From Pseudomonas sp. WJP1 (GTDB lineage Bacteria > Pseudomonadota > Gammaproteobacteria > Pseudomonadales > Pseudomonadaceae), in the NCBI RefSeq assembly GCF_028471945.1, contig NZ_CP110128.1, positions 546,501 through 610,500 of the forward strand: 64,000 bases of DNA, given 5' to 3'. Shown piece after piece: positions 8,965 to 19,140 of this stretch. The notes under the pieces are model-generated. The model had not been told where the DNA came from and made no database searches. It saw nothing but the letters and a program-made list of their open reading frames with translations. The translations under genes were made by a program, and so were the position numbers. How positions within the stretch are numbered: the first letter of the stretch is position 1; every line of letters starts with the position of its first letter.

Positions 8965-11592
8965 ATGGCCGATTGGCAGTCCCTCGATCCCGAGGCCGCT
9001 CGTGAAGCGGAAAAATATGAAAACCCCATTCCTAGCCGCGAACTGATCCTTCAGCACCTTGCTGATCGGGGTTCGCCTGCTAACCGCGAGCAACTGGTCG
9101 AAGAGTTTGGTCTGACCACGGAAGACCAGATCGAAGCCCTGCGCCGCCGCCTGCGCGCCATGGAGCGCGATGCACAGCTGATTTACACCCGCCGCGGCAC
9201 TTATGCGCCGGTGGACAAGCTCGACCTGATCCTGGGCCGCATCAGCGGTCACCGTGACGGCTTCGGTTTCCTAGTGCCGGACGACGGCAGTGACGACCTG
9301 TTCATGAGCCCGGCGCAAATGCGCCTGGTGTTTGACGGCGACCGTGCACTGGCGCGTGTTTCCGGGCTGGATCGTCGCGGTCGCCGCGAAGGCATGATCG
9401 TCGAAGTGGTATCCCGTGCCCACGAGACCATCGTCGGTCGCTACTTCGAAGAAGGCGGTATCGGTTTCGTCGTCGCGGATAACCCGAAGATCCAGCAGGA
9501 AGTGCTGGTGACACCGGGCCGCAATGCGAACGCGCAGATTGGTCAGTTCGTCGAAGTGAAGATTACTCACTGGCCGACACCACGTTTCCAGCCGCAAGGC
9601 GATGTGGTCGAAGTCGTGGGCAACTATATGGCGCCGGGCATGGAGATCGACGTTGCCCTGCGTACCTACGACATTCCCCACGTCTGGCCTGAGGCTGTGC
9701 TCAAGGAAGCCGCCAAGCTCAAGCCGGAAGTCGAGGAGAAGGATAAAGAGAAGCGCATCGACCTGCGTCATCTGCCGTTCGTCACCATCGACGGCGAAGA
9801 TGCCCGCGACTTCGATGACGCGGTCTACTGCGAAGCCCGTCCGGGCAAGCTGCGCCTGTTCTCCGGTGGCTGGAAGTTGTACGTGGCGATTGCCGACGTT
9901 TCCAGCTACGTGAAGCTTGGTTCGGCGCTGGACGCCGAGGCCCAGGTGCGCGGCAACTCGGTGTACTTCCCCGAGCGCGTGATCCCGATGCTGCCTGAGC
10001 AGCTGTCCAACGGCCTGTGCTCGCTGAACCCGCAGGTCGATCGCCTGGCCATGGTTTGCGAGATGACCATCTCCAAATCCGGCGAGATGACCGACTACTG
10101 CTTCTACGAAGCGGTGATCCACTCCCACGCCCGCCTGACCTATAACAAGGTCAGCGCGATGCTGGAAACGCCGAAAGCCACCGAAGCGCGCAAGCTTCGC
10201 GGTGAGTACACCGACGTGGTGCCGCACCTCAAGCAGCTGTATTCACTGTACAAGGTGTTACTGGCCGCTCGTCACGTGCGTGGCGCGATCGATTTTGAAA
10301 CCCAGGAAACCCGGATCATTTTCGGTTCCGAGCGCAAGATCGCGGAAATCCGTCCGACCATCCGCAACGACGCGCACAAGCTGATCGAGGAATGCATGCT
10401 GGCGGCCAACGTGGCCACCGCCGAATTCCTGAAGAAACACGAGATTCCTGCGTTGTACCGCGTTCACGACGGCCCGCCGCCGGAGCGCCTGGAAAAACTG
10501 CGCGCCTTCCTCGGTGAGCTCGGCCTGTCCCTGCACAAAGGCAAGGATGGCCCGTCGCCGAAGGATTACCAGGCGTTGCTGGCCGGCATCAAAGATCGTC
10601 CGGATTTCCATTTGATCCAGACCGTGATGCTGCGCTCGTTGAGCCAGGCCGTGTACAGCGCCGATAACCAGGGCCACTTCGGCCTGAATTACGAGGCTTA
10701 CACCCACTTCACCTCGCCGATCCGCCGCTACCCGGACTTGCTCACGCACCGGGCGATCCGCAGCGTGATCCATTCGAAGCAGGATACCCCGCACGTTCGC
10801 CGTGCCGGTGCGATGACCATTCCGAAGGCGCGCATCTATCCGTACGACGAGGCGGCCCTGGAACAACTCGGCGAGCAGTGCTCGATGAGCGAGCGCCGTG
10901 CCGACGAAGCGACCCGTGACGTGGTGAACTGGCTCAAGTGCGAGTTCATGAAAGATCGCGTGGGCGAGTCGTTCCCGGGTGTGATCACCGCGGTCACCGG
11001 CTTTGGCCTGTTCGTCGAGCTGACCGACATCTACGTCGAAGGCTTGGTGCACGTCACCGCGCTGCCGGGCGATTACTACCACTTCGATCCTGTGCACCAC
11101 CGCCTGGCCGGTGAGCGTACCGGTCGCAGCTTCCGCCTTGGCGACACGGTTGAAGTGCGGGTGATGCGCGTCGACCTCGACGAGCGCAAGATCGACTTCG
11201 AGATGGCCGAAAAAACCATCAGCGCGCCGATCGGCCGCAAAAAACGTGGCAGCGAAACGGCAGCTCCTGCAGCTAAAGCCGAAGCAGAGCCGGCCCCGGC
11301 GAAAACCGGCCGTCGTCCTGCCAAGGAAAAAGCTGTCGAGGCCTATCGCCCAAGCGATGCGGCGGCGAAAAACGCCGAAGTGCGCAAGAGCCGTGAAATG
11401 AAGCAGGCGTTGCTGGCCGGCGCGAAAAGCGGCGGTAAAGCGGCGTCTGGGGGAAAGACCAGCCGGTCGGCGCCTGAAAAGGCTGCCGGCGGCAAGCCAG
11501 CCAAACCGACTAAACATCGTAAAGGTCCGCCGAAAGCGGGCTCGGCTCCAGCCAAGACTGGCGGGGCGCGTAAACCTAAGGCCAAGTCATGA
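8965..11592 (+). CDS. rnr: Ribonuclease R
   Basis: RNase R is a processive 3'-5' exoribonuclease that degrades structured RNA in the cytoplasm. The 875-residue protein has an N-terminal winged-helix region (about 20-85), two cold-shock RNA-binding domains, the RNB catalytic domain, an S1 domain (about 660-745) and a Lys/Ala-rich basic tail (752-875). The catalytic motif DGEDARDFDDA gives metal-binding Asp276, Asp282, Asp284 and Asp285. The start is an ATG with a weak AGGTGAAA site. Its stop overlaps the rlmB start (ATGA), a common Pseudomonas and enterobacterial arrangement. Confidence 0.97.
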   Translation: MADWQSLDPEAAREAEKYENPIPSRELILQHLADRGSPANREQLVEEFGLTTEDQIEALRRRLRAMERDAQLIYTRRGTYAPVDKLDLILGRISGHRDGFGFLVPDDGSDDLFMSPAQMRLVFDGDRALARVSGLDRRGRREGMIVEVVSRAHETIVGRYFEEGGIGFVVADNPKIQQEVLVTPGRNANAQIGQFVEVKITHWPTPRFQPQGDVVEVVGNYMAPGMEIDVALRTYDIPHVWPEAVLKEAAKLKPEVEEKDKEKRIDLRHLPFVTIDGEDARDFDDAVYCEARPGKLRLFSGGWKLYVAIADVSSYVKLGSALDAEAQVRGNSVYFPERVIPMLPEQLSNGLCSLNPQVDRLAMVCEMTISKSGEMTDYCFYEAVIHSHARLTYNKVSAMLETPKATEARKLRGEYTDVVPHLKQLYSLYKVLLAARHVRGAIDFETQETRIIFGSERKIAEIRPTIRNDAHKLIEECMLAANVATAEFLKKHEIPALYRVHDGPPPERLEKLRAFLGELGLSLHKGKDGPSPKDYQALLAGIKDRPDFHLIQTVMLRSLSQAVYSADNQGHFGLNYEAYTHFTSPIRRYPDLLTHRAIRSVIHSKQDTPHVRRAGAMTIPKARIYPYDEAALEQLGEQCSMSERRADEATRDVVNWLKCEFMKDRVGESFPGVITAVTGFGLFVELTDIYVEGLVHVTALPGDYYHFDPVHHRLAGERTGRSFRLGDTVEVRVMRVDLDERKIDFEMAEKTISAPIGRKKRGSETAAPAAKAEAEPAPAKTGRRPAKEKAVEAYRPSDAAAKNAEVRKSREMKQALLAGAKSGGKAASGGKTSRSAPEKAAGGKPAKPTKHRKGPPKAGSAPAKTGGARKPKAKS

Positions 11593-12356
11593 GTCAGTTG
11601 GAAAAGATCTATGGCGTGCACGCTGTAGAAGCGTTGTTGCGTCATCACCCGAAACGCGTGAAGCAGATCTGGCTGGCCGAAGGCCGGAATGACCCTCGGG
11701 TCCAGACGCTGATTGAGCTGGCCAACGAAAACCGGGTTCAGGTCGGCCAAGCCGAGCGCCGCGAAATGGACGCCTGGGTTGAAGGCGTGCACCAGGGTGT
11801 GGTCGCGGAAGTCAGTCCGAGCCAGGTCTGGGGCGAGGCAATGCTCGACGAGCTGCTCGATCGCACGGAAGGCGCTCCGTTGTTGCTGGTGCTCGACGGC
11901 GTGACCGATCCGCACAACCTCGGTGCCTGCCTGCGTTCCGCCGATGCGGCGGGTGCGCTGGCAGTGATCGTACCGAAGGACAAGTCGGCGACTCTGACGC
12001 CGGTTGTACGAAAAATCGCCTGCGGTGCGGCGGAAGTGATTCCGCTGGTGGCGGTGACCAACCTGGCGCGCACCCTGGAAAAACTCCAGCAGCGTGGTTT
12101 GTGGGTTGTCGGTACGGCCGGTGAAGCTGAAGTCAGCCTGTATGATCAGGACCTGACAGGCCCGACCATCCTGATCATGGGTGCCGAAGGCAAAGGCATG
12201 CGTCGCCTGACCCGCGAGCATTGCGACTATCTGGTGAACCTGCCGATGGCCGGTAGCGTCAGCAGTCTCAACGTGTCCGTGGCAACGGGTGTGTGCCTGT
12301 TCGAAGCGCAGCGCCAGCGCAGCGTCAAAGCCAAGGCTGCCGCTAAAAAAGCGTGA
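11589..12356 (+). CDS. rlmB: 23S rRNA (guanosine-2'-O-)-methyltransferase RlmB
   Basis: RlmB methylates the ribose of G2251 of 23S rRNA (E. coli numbering). The 255-residue protein has the small N-terminal substrate-binding domain and a C-terminal SpoU/TrmH knot fold. The three SpoU motifs are visible: VTDPHNLGACLRSADAAG, ILIMGAEGKGMRRLTRE and NLPMAGSVSSLNVSVATGVC. The start overlaps the rnr stop by four bases, so the two are coupled. A REP doublet follows. Confidence 0.97.
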   Translation: MSQLEKIYGVHAVEALLRHHPKRVKQIWLAEGRNDPRVQTLIELANENRVQVGQAERREMDAWVEGVHQGVVAEVSPSQVWGEAMLDELLDRTEGAPLLLVLDGVTDPHNLGACLRSADAAGALAVIVPKDKSATLTPVVRKIACGAAEVIPLVAVTNLARTLEKLQQRGLWVVGTAGEAEVSLYDQDLTGPTILIMGAEGKGMRRLTREHCDYLVNLPMAGSVSSLNVSVATGVCLFEAQRQRSVKAKAAAKKA

Positions 12357-12370
12357 TCCAGTTGTAGTCC

Positions 12371-12462
12371 CTGTGGGAGCGAGCCTGCTCGCGATAGCGG
12401 AGTTACATTCAGCATCAATGTTGAATGTTGCGCCCCCATCGCGAGCAGGCTCGCTCCCACAG
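12371..12462. repeat. REP doublet 2 (inverted order)
   Basis: CTGTGGGAGCGAGCCTGCTC on the left, GAGCAGGCTCGCTCCCACAG on the right. The arm order is opposite to doublet 1. The spacer carries a further inverted repeat, ACATTCA/TGAATGT. Confidence 0.9.
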
Positions 12463-12608
12463 TGTCTTGTGGTGTGGTATGAATTGAGGGTTGTTCAAAT
12501 AATCACCAATTCCCTTGCGCCTCCCACGCCCCTTCTCTACAATTGCGCCCCTTGCTGTGATGGCAGGCACCAACGTGTCTAGCGTCCACAAGTCCATAAG
12601 TGTCATTC

Positions 12609-12656
12609 ACTCCTTGTCTGACCGCTTTTGAGCGGCAGGCTACAACCCGTAAGGAG
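12609..12656 (+). promoter_or_regulatory. S6:S18-type leader of rpsF with sequestered ribosome site
   Basis: The 5' leader of rpsF ends in CCCGTAAGGAG, as in the E. coli rpsF leader, where an S6-S18 protein complex binds and represses translation. Within it CTCCTT (12610-12615) can pair with the ribosome site AAGGAG (12651-12656), enclosing a hairpin CCGCT/AGCGG (12622-12635). The structure is seen in the sequence; regulation by S6:S18 is inferred from the known family. Confidence 0.55.
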
Positions 12657-12661
12657 CATTC

Positions 12662-13084
12662 ATGCGTCATTACGAAATCATCTTTTTGGTCCACCCGGAT
12701 CAAAGCGAGCAAGTCGGCGGCATGGTTGAGCGTTACACCAAGCTGATCGAAGAAGACGGCGGCAAAATCCACCGTCTGGAAGATTGGGGCCGTCGTCAAC
12801 TGGCCTACGCAATCAACAATGTTCACAAGGCTCACTACGTGATGCTGAACGTTGAGTGCACTGGCAAGGCCCTGGCCGAGCTGGAAGACAACTTCCGCTA
12901 CAACGATGCAGTGATCCGTAACCTGGTCATCCGTCGCGAAGAAGCCGTTACCGGCCAATCCGAGATGCTCAAGGCTGAAGAAAACCGCAGTGAGCGCCGT
13001 GAGCGTCGCGACCGTCCTGAGCACGAAGGCGCTGAAAGCGCTGATAGTGATGACAGCGACAACAGCGATAACGCTGACGAGTAA
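12662..13084 (+). CDS. rpsF: 30S ribosomal protein S6
   Basis: S6 binds 16S rRNA with S18 in the platform of the small subunit. The 140-residue protein begins [18 protein letters not shown] and contains the S6 signature [13 protein letters not shown]. It ends in a long acidic tail rich in Asp, Glu, Ser and Asn, the sort of C-terminus that RimK glutamylates in other bacteria. AAGGAG lies five bases before the ATG. It is the first gene of the operon rpsF-rpsR-(DUF2232)-rplI. Confidence 0.98.
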   Translation: MRHYEIIFLVHPDQSEQVGGMVERYTKLIEEDGGKIHRLEDWGRRQLAYAINNVHKAHYVMLNVECTGKALAELEDNFRYNDAVIRNLVIRREEAVTGQSEMLKAEENRSERRERRDRPEHEGAESADSDDSDNSDNADE

Positions 13085-13112
13085 TCCACGGACCTTTTAA
13101 GGAGCCTATCAA

Positions 13113-13343
13113 ATGGCACGTTTCTTCCGTCGTCGTAAATTCTGCCGCTTCACCGCTGAAGACGTGAAAGAGATCGATTACAAAGATCTCAACACTCTGA
13201 AAGCCTACGTATCCGAGACCGGCAAAATCGTTCCAAGCCGCATCACCGGTACCAAAGCTCGTTATCAGCGTCAGCTGGCCACCGCTATCAAGCGCGCCCG
13301 CTTCCTGGCCCTGCTGGCCTACACCGACAGCCACGGCCGCTGA
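13113..13343 (+). CDS. rpsR: 30S ribosomal protein S18
   Basis: A 76-residue basic protein that forms a dimer with S6 on the 30S platform. The sequence [16 protein letters not shown], then [18 protein letters not shown], is diagnostic of S18. AAGGAG lies upstream of the ATG. It is 28 bases downstream of rpsF in the same transcript. Confidence 0.98.
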
Positions 13344-13379
13344 GACCGGGCAGTCGACACGTAGCAAAGGATTGAATGT

Positions 13380-14273
13380 ATGCGTGCCTTAGCTGAGTTC
13401 ATCATGCGGGGCCGTATGCAGGCCACTCTCGTAGTGGCTGGATGCGCGGCATTGCCGTTGTTGTATTGGTTGGGTGCTGCCGCCGGATGCCTTGTGCTCC
13501 TGCGGCGCGGATTGAAGGACGCCCTGGGCGTTCTTGCTCTGGGACTGCTGCCGGCGTTGATCTGGTGGCTTTACTCCGACGACCCACGAGCACTTCTGGT
13601 GCTGCTGGGGTCTGCGAGCCTTGCGTTGGTTTTGCGCGCAAGCGAGTCCTGGAACCGCGTGCTGCTGGTCAGCATAGCGATGGGAGTGGTGTTTTCAGTG
13701 GTGCTGGGGGCGGTTTTCGGTCCCCAGATCGAGATGCTGGCGCAGGCTTTGATAAAAGTCATGCCGTCGCTACTCGGTGAGGTCTACCAGCAAATGTCGG
13801 TAGACGAGCAAGCGCGTTTCGCGTCCCTGATTACACCAATCCTGACCGGCCTGATTGCGGCCTTGTTGCAAATCGTCAGTGTGCTGAGCCTGATTGTCGG
13901 GCGCTACTGGCAGGCGTTGTTGTACAACCCCGGTGGTTTCGGTCGCGAGTTTCGCGCCGTCCGAATCCCGCTGGGTCCCGCGATGTTGCTGCTGGCGGGC
14001 ATGGTTGTGACACCGAATCTCGGTGTCCAGATGTCCATGCTTGTACCGCTGTGCAGCGTACCGCTGGTTTTCGCCGGGCTGGCCCTGATTCACGGGCTGG
14101 TGGCGCAAAAGCGACTGGCCAGATTCTGGCTGGTGGGGTTGTACGTCACGCTGTTGCTGTTCATGCAGCTGATCTATCCGTTGCTGGTGGTCTTGGCCAT
14201 CGTCGACAGCCTGATTGATTTTCGCGGTCGTCTGGCGCCGAAAGACGCCGATGACGCGAACGGTGAAGGTTAA
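13380..14273 (+). CDS. DUF2232 membrane protein between rpsR and rplI
   Basis: A 297-residue protein with about eight hydrophobic segments, resembling the DUF2232 (YybS-like) family. It lies between rpsR and rplI, as it does in P. aeruginosa, and its function is not established. AAAGGA lies before the ATG. The spacing (36 bases after rpsR, 19 before rplI) shows it belongs to the ribosomal operon. It ends in a short charged tail RLAPKDADDANGEG. Confidence 0.85.
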   Translation: MRALAEFIMRGRMQATLVVAGCAALPLLYWLGAAAGCLVLLRRGLKDALGVLALGLLPALIWWLYSDDPRALLVLLGSASLALVLRASESWNRVLLVSIAMGVVFSVVLGAVFGPQIEMLAQALIKVMPSLLGEVYQQMSVDEQARFASLITPILTGLIAALLQIVSVLSLIVGRYWQALLYNPGGFGREFRAVRIPLGPAMLLLAGMVVTPNLGVQMSMLVPLCSVPLVFAGLALIHGLVAQKRLARFWLVGLYVTLLLFMQLIYPLLVVLAIVDSLIDFRGRLAPKDADDANGEG

Positions 14274-14292
14274 AAGTTAAGAGGATTTTCAC

Positions 14293-14739
14293 ATGCAACT
14301 GATCCTTCTGGAAAAAGTCACCAACCTGGGCAACCTGGGTGACAAAGTGAACGTTAAGGCTGGTTACGGTCGTAACTACCTGCTGCCTTACGGCAAAGCT
14401 ACCGCTGCGACCCCAGCCAACCTGGCTGCGTTCGAAGAGCGTCGTGCTGAGCTGGAAAAAGCCGCAGCAGATCGTAAATCGTCGGCTGAAAGCCGCGCTG
14501 CCCAACTGGCCGAGCTGGAAGTGACCATCACTGCCACCGCTGGCGACGAAGGCAAGCTGTTCGGTTCGATCGGTACTCACGACATCGCTGACGCACTGAC
14601 CGCCTCCGGCGTTGAAGTAGCGAAAAGCGAAGTTCGTCTGCCGAACGGCACCATCCGCAACGTAGGTGAATTCGACGTAGCCGTGCACCTGCACGCCGAA
14701 GTTGAAGCCACCGTACGCGTTGTCGTGGTAGCAGCTTAA
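14293..14739 (+). CDS. rplI: 50S ribosomal protein L9
   Basis: L9 is a two-domain protein that binds 23S rRNA at the base of the L1 stalk. The 148-residue protein starts [19 protein letters not shown] and contains the L9 signature [13 protein letters not shown], a central charged connecting helix (about 45-75) and the C-terminal domain. AGAGGA precedes the ATG. It is the last gene before a strong terminator. Confidence 0.98.
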   Translation: MQLILLEKVTNLGNLGDKVNVKAGYGRNYLLPYGKATAATPANLAAFEERRAELEKAAADRKSSAESRAAQLAELEVTITATAGDEGKLFGSIGTHDIADALTASGVEVAKSEVRLPNGTIRNVGEFDVAVHLHAEVEATVRVVVVAA

Positions 14740-14784
14740 GCAGCACTTGTCGGCTGGCACCCTCGGGTGCTTGCCGGTAACATC

Positions 14785-14822
14785 GGGCACGATCCTGTTC
14801 ACAGGTCGTGCCCTTTGTCTTT
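14785..14822 (+). terminator. Terminator of the rpsF operon
   Basis: GGGCACGA-CCTG-TTCA-CAGG-TCGTGCCC forms a 12-bp stem with one bulged T, followed by TTTGTCTTTC. Confidence 0.85.
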
Positions 14823-14871
14823 CTGGTAACACCCGTTTTCAAACCCCTGCTTTTCAAAAAACCAAGTGGCC

Positions 14872-16269
14872 ATGAACGAAATCTCTGCTCCCGAGCAATA
14901 CGATCTGCAAACCGCCGCGCTGAAGGTGCCGCCGCATTCCATCGAAGCCGAACAGGCTGTACTCGGTGGTCTGATGCTGGACAACAACGCCTGGGAACGC
15001 GTGCTCGATCAAGTCTCCGACGGCGATTTCTATCGACATGACCACCGTCTGATTTTCCGTGCGATCGCCAAGCTGGCCGATCAGAACATGCCGATCGACG
15101 TCGTGACCCTGTCCGAGCAACTGGACAAGGAAGGTCAGACCTCGCAGGTCGGCGGCCTCGGTTACCTGGGCGAGCTGGCGAAAAACACGCCGTCTGTCGC
15201 CAACATCAAGGCCTATGCGCAAATCGTTCGTGAGCGGGCGACCCTGCGCCAGTTGATCGGCATCAGCACCGAGATCGCCGACAGCGCCTTCAACCCGGAA
15301 GGCCGTACCGCCGCCGAGATTCTCGACGAAGCTGAGCGGCAGATCTTCCAGATCGCCGAGGCCCGGCCAAAAACCGGCGGCCCGGTGGGTGTGAATGACC
15401 TGCTGACCAAGGCCATCGACCGCATCGACACCCTGTTCAACACCGACAACGCCATCACCGGCCTGTCCACCGGTTATACCGACCTCGACGAGAAGACCAG
15501 CGGCCTGCAGCCGGCCGACTTGATCATCGTCGCCGGCCGTCCGTCCATGGGTAAGACCACCTTTGCCATGAACCTGGTGGAAAACGCCGTGTTGCGCAGC
15601 GAGAAGGCGGTTCTGGTTTACTCGCTGGAGATGCCAGGCGAATCGCTGATCATGCGTATGTTGTCGTCGTTGGGGCGCATCGACCAGACCAAGGTGCGTT
15701 CCGGCCAGCTGGAAGATGACGATTGGCCACGCCTGACCTCGGCGGTCAACCTGCTCAACGATCGCAAGCTGTTCATCGACGATACCGCCGGTATCAGCCC
15801 GTCGGAAATGCGTGCGCGGACCCGCCGTCTGGTGCGTGAGCATGGCGAAGTCGGCCTGATCATGATCGACTACCTGCAACTCATGCAGATCCCGGGCTCC
15901 AGCGGTGACAACCGGACCAACGAGATTTCCGAGATCTCCCGATCCCTGAAAGCCCTGGCCAAGGAATTCAACTGCCCGGTCGTTGCGCTGTCACAGCTCA
16001 ACCGTTCCCTGGAACAACGCCCGAACAAGCGCCCGGTGAACTCCGACTTGCGCGAATCCGGAGCGATCGAGCAGGACGCCGACGTGATCATGTTCGTGTA
16101 CCGCGACGAGGTGTATCACCCGGAGACCGAGCACAAAGGCATTGCCGAGATCATCATCGGCAAGCAGCGTAACGGGCCGATCGGCTTTATTCGTCTGGCC
16201 TTTATCGGCAAATACACGCGATTCGAGAACCTGGCGCCGGGTAGCTACAACTTCGACGACGACGAGTGA
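14872..16269 (+). CDS. dnaB: Replicative DNA helicase DnaB
   Basis: DnaB is the hexameric 5'-3' helicase that leads the replication fork and recruits primase. The 465-residue protein has the N-terminal primase-contact domain (LKVPPHSIEAEQAVLGG) and a RecA-type motor with Walker A RPSMGKTTFAM around residue 222, Walker B GLIMIDYLQLM, and DLRESGAIEQDADVIMFVYRD. A GTG six bases upstream is in frame, but the ATG gives the usual Pseudomonas N-terminus MNEISAPEQ. No intein is present. Confidence 0.97.
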   Translation: MNEISAPEQYDLQTAALKVPPHSIEAEQAVLGGLMLDNNAWERVLDQVSDGDFYRHDHRLIFRAIAKLADQNMPIDVVTLSEQLDKEGQTSQVGGLGYLGELAKNTPSVANIKAYAQIVRERATLRQLIGISTEIADSAFNPEGRTAAEILDEAERQIFQIAEARPKTGGPVGVNDLLTKAIDRIDTLFNTDNAITGLSTGYTDLDEKTSGLQPADLIIVAGRPSMGKTTFAMNLVENAVLRSEKAVLVYSLEMPGESLIMRMLSSLGRIDQTKVRSGQLEDDDWPRLTSAVNLLNDRKLFIDDTAGISPSEMRARTRRLVREHGEVGLIMIDYLQLMQIPGSSGDNRTNEISEISRSLKALAKEFNCPVVALSQLNRSLEQRPNKRPVNSDLRESGAIEQDADVIMFVYRDEVYHPETEHKGIAEIIIGKQRNGPIGFIRLAFIGKYTRFENLAPGSYNFDDDE

Positions 16270-16290
16270 TTTGTAGCGTCTGATCGGGCC

Positions 16291-16370
16291 TCTTCGCGGG
16301 CAAGTCGGATCGCCGCCCGCTCGCTCCTACAGAATCCCTCCGTCTGTAGGGGCGAGGCTTGCCCGCGATG
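16291..16370. repeat. REP doublet 3 (diverged)
   Basis: The left arm TCTTCGCGGGCAAG is interrupted by about 14 extra bases before GCTCGCTCCTACAG. The right arm CTGTAGGGGCGAGGCTTGCC is intact. It lies between dnaB and the radical SAM gene. Confidence 0.75.
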
Positions 16371-16470
16371 GGGGCGTCGCAATTTCCGACCACAGCCGTC
16401 GGAATTGGTCAAAATTTGTGCTATATTCCGCGCCCGCGAAATTCAATGAAAGCCAACACCGGTTATCGAC

Positions 16471-18774
16471 ATGCAAGCAGCCAAGCCGTTATTTGACTAT
16501 CCCAAGTACTGGGCCGAATGTTTCGGACCAGCGCCATTCCTGCCGATGAGCAGGGAGGAGATGGATCAGCTTGGCTGGGATTCCTGCGACATCATCATCG
16601 TCACCGGTGATGCCTACGTCGATCACCCGTCGTTCGGCATGGCGATCATCGGCCGGCTGCTGGAGTCCCAGGGCTTCCGCGTCGGGATCATTGCCCAGCC
16701 GAACTGGCAGTCCAAAGACGATTTCATGAAGCTTGGCGAGCCGAACCTGTTCTTCGGTGTCGCGGCCGGCAACATGGACTCGATGATCAACCGCTACACC
16801 GCCGACAAGAAAATCCGGTCCGACGACGCCTACACCCCGGGTGGCCTGGCGGGCAAGCGTCCGGATCGCGCGAGCCTGGTCTACAGCCAGCGCTGCAAGG
16901 AAGCCTACAAGCACGTGCCGATCGTGCTCGGTGGCATCGAAGCGTCCCTGCGCCGCATCGCCCACTACGATTACTGGCAGGACCGGGTGCGTAACTCGAT
17001 CCTGATCGACGCCTGCGCCGACATCCTGCTCTACGGCAACGCCGAGCGTGCGATCGTCGAAGTCGCCCAGCGCCTGTCCTACGGTCACAAGATCGAAGAC
17101 ATCACCGATGTGCGCGGCACCGCGTTCATCCGTCGCGACACACCCAAAGACTGGTACGAAGTCGACTCCACGCGAATCGACCGTCCGGGCAAGATCGACA
17201 AGATCATCAACCCGTACGTGAACACCCAGGACACCCAGGCCTGCGCCATCGAGCAGGAAAAGGGGCCGGTTGAAGACCCGCAGGAAGCCAAGGTCGTACA
17301 GATCCTGGCCAGCCCGAAGATGACCCGCGACAAGACCGTGATCCGTCTGCCGTCGGTGGAAAAGGTCCGTAACGACGCGGTGCTCTACGCCCACGCCAAC
17401 CGCGTGCTGCACCTGGAAACCAACCCGGGCAACGCCCGTGCCCTGGTGCAGAAGCACGGTGAAGTCGACGTCTGGTTCAACCCGCCACCGATTCCGATGA
17501 CCACCGAAGAGATGGACTACGTCTTCGGCATGCCTTACGCCCGCATTCCGCACCCGGCGTATGGCAAGGAGAAGATCCCGGCCTACGACATGATCCGCTT
17601 CTCGGTGAACATCATGCGTGGCTGCTTCGGCGGCTGTACCTTCTGCTCGATCACCGAGCACGAAGGCCGGATCATCCAGAACCGCTCCCACGAGTCGATC
17701 ATTCGCGAGATCGAAGAAATTCGTGACAAGGTTCCCGGTTTTACCGGCGTGATCTCTGACCTGGGCGGCCCGACCGCGAACATGTACCGCATCGCCTGCA
17801 AGACCCCGGAAATCGAATCCGCGTGCCGCAAGCCGTCCTGCGTGTTCCCCGGCATCTGCCCGAACCTGAACACCGACCACTCGGCGCTGATCCAGTTGTA
17901 CCGCAGCGCCCGTGAATTGCCGGGTGTGAAGAAGATCCTGATCGCTTCCGGCCTGCGTTATGACCTCGCGGTCGAGTCGCCGGAATACGTTAAAGAGCTG
18001 GTGACCCACCACGTCGGTGGCTACCTGAAGATCGCCCCGGAACATACCGAGGAAGGTCCGCTCAACCAGATGATGAAACCGGGCATCGGCAGCTATGACA
18101 AGTTCAAGCGCATGTTCGAGAAGTATTCGAAGGAAGCCGGGAAAGAGCAGTACCTGATTCCGTACTTCATCGCGGCCCACCCGGGCACCACCGACGAAGA
18201 CATGATGAACCTGGCGCTGTGGCTCAAGGGCAACGGTTTCCGTGCTGACCAGGTGCAGGCGTTCTACCCGTCGCCGATGGCTACCGCCACCGCGATGTAC
18301 CACTCGGGCAAGAACCCGCTGCGCAAGGTTACGTACAAGAGTGACGCGGTCACCATCGTCAAGAGCGAGGAGCAGCGTCGCCTGCACAAGGCGTTCCTGC
18401 GTTATCACGATCCGAAAGGCTGGCCGATGCTGCGTGAGGCGCTGACCCGCATGGGCCGTGCCGATCTGATCGGGCCGGGCAAGAACCAGTTGATCCCGCT
18501 GCACCAGCCGTCCACCGACAGCTACCAGAGCGCCCGTCGCAAGAACTCGACGCCGGCCGGTAGCCACAAGGTTGCAGGGGAAAAGACCACCAAGATCCTG
18601 ACCCAGCACACCGGCCTGCCACCACGCGCCAGCGATGGCGGCAACCCGTGGGACAAGCGTGAGCAGGCCAAGGCGGCGGCATTCGCCCGCAACCAGCAGG
18701 CGGCCAAGGAGCGCAAGGAAGCGGCCAAAGGCAAGGGGCCCAAGCCTACGCGCAAGCCGGTCGTGCCGCGCTAA
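16471..18774 (+). CDS. YgiQ-family radical SAM protein
   Basis: A 767-residue member of the YgiQ/UPF0313 family of radical S-adenosylmethionine proteins; the reaction is not known to me. An N-terminal cobalamin-binding-like region is followed by the radical SAM core, with the 4Fe-4S motif Cys385-x3-Cys389-x2-Cys392 in [10 protein letters not shown]. There are further conserved Cys residues ([15 protein letters not shown]) and a basic Lys/Ala-rich C-terminus (about 690-767) that looks disordered. It stands alone, with a terminator right after it. Confidence 0.92.
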   Translation: MQAAKPLFDYPKYWAECFGPAPFLPMSREEMDQLGWDSCDIIIVTGDAYVDHPSFGMAIIGRLLESQGFRVGIIAQPNWQSKDDFMKLGEPNLFFGVAAGNMDSMINRYTADKKIRSDDAYTPGGLAGKRPDRASLVYSQRCKEAYKHVPIVLGGIEASLRRIAHYDYWQDRVRNSILIDACADILLYGNAERAIVEVAQRLSYGHKIEDITDVRGTAFIRRDTPKDWYEVDSTRIDRPGKIDKIINPYVNTQDTQACAIEQEKGPVEDPQEAKVVQILASPKMTRDKTVIRLPSVEKVRNDAVLYAHANRVLHLETNPGNARALVQKHGEVDVWFNPPPIPMTTEEMDYVFGMPYARIPHPAYGKEKIPAYDMIRFSVNIMRGCFGGCTFCSITEHEGRIIQNRSHESIIREIEEIRDKVPGFTGVISDLGGPTANMYRIACKTPEIESACRKPSCVFPGICPNLNTDHSALIQLYRSARELPGVKKILIASGLRYDLAVESPEYVKELVTHHVGGYLKIAPEHTEEGPLNQMMKPGIGSYDKFKRMFEKYSKEAGKEQYLIPYFIAAHPGTTDEDMMNLALWLKGNGFRADQVQAFYPSPMATATAMYHSGKNPLRKVTYKSDAVTIVKSEEQRRLHKAFLRYHDPKGWPMLREALTRMGRADLIGPGKNQLIPLHQPSTDSYQSARRKNSTPAGSHKVAGEKTTKILTQHTGLPPRASDGGNPWDKREQAKAAAFARNQQAAKERKEAAKGKGPKPTRKPVVPR

Positions 18775-18791
18775 GCCTCGCTTGAGCTGAA

Positions 18792-18821
18792 CAAAACGCC
18801 AACCTTCGGGTTGGCGTTTTG
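18792..18821 (+). terminator. Terminator after the YgiQ-family gene
   Basis: CAAAACGCCAAC CTTCGG GTTGGCGTTTTG is a perfect 12-bp stem with a six-base loop. Confidence 0.9.
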
Positions 18822-18860
18822 CGTTTCAGGGTTTAACCATTTGTGCTGGAGCCACTGGCC

Positions 18861-18957
18861 TCTTCGCGGGCAAGCCCGCTCCCACAGTGTTCGAGGTTGC
18901 ACGCGATTGTGTGTTCGCAGCAGATCCCTGTGGGAGCGGGCTTGCCCGCGAAGAGGC
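18861..18957. repeat. REP doublet 4
   Basis: CTTCGCGGGCAAGCCCGCTC and its mirror flank a 50-base spacer. It lies between the terminator at 18792 and the transglutaminase operon. The rest of the 366-base gap (18775-19140) shows no gene; bases 18958-19130 probably hold the operon promoter. Confidence 0.9.
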
Positions 18958-19140
18958 CCGAGCAGGCGGCGACTTCACAACTTCCCGCCACAAATCCGTG
19001 CAACTCTCTCCAACCAATTTCCCGCATCGCCCGATTTTGGTGCTGTACTGCCTCCTGCAACGGGAGAAAGCGCCAGCACTGCTGGATGGCATAAGTCTTG
19101 CGCGCTTTCCAATACGCTTAGGGCTCGCAGGAGGCACGCC

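Noticed and set aside
16489..18609. Minus-strand open frame of 706 codons opposite the radical SAM gene
   Set aside because: Antisense shadow of a strongly conserved plus-strand gene in GC-rich DNA; composition rich in Val, Arg and His with no family motif.
18811..19140. Upstream extension of the large transglutaminase gene
   Set aside because: The frame is open but passes through a terminator arm and a REP doublet. GTG at 19141 has AGGAGG and begins the family N-terminus.
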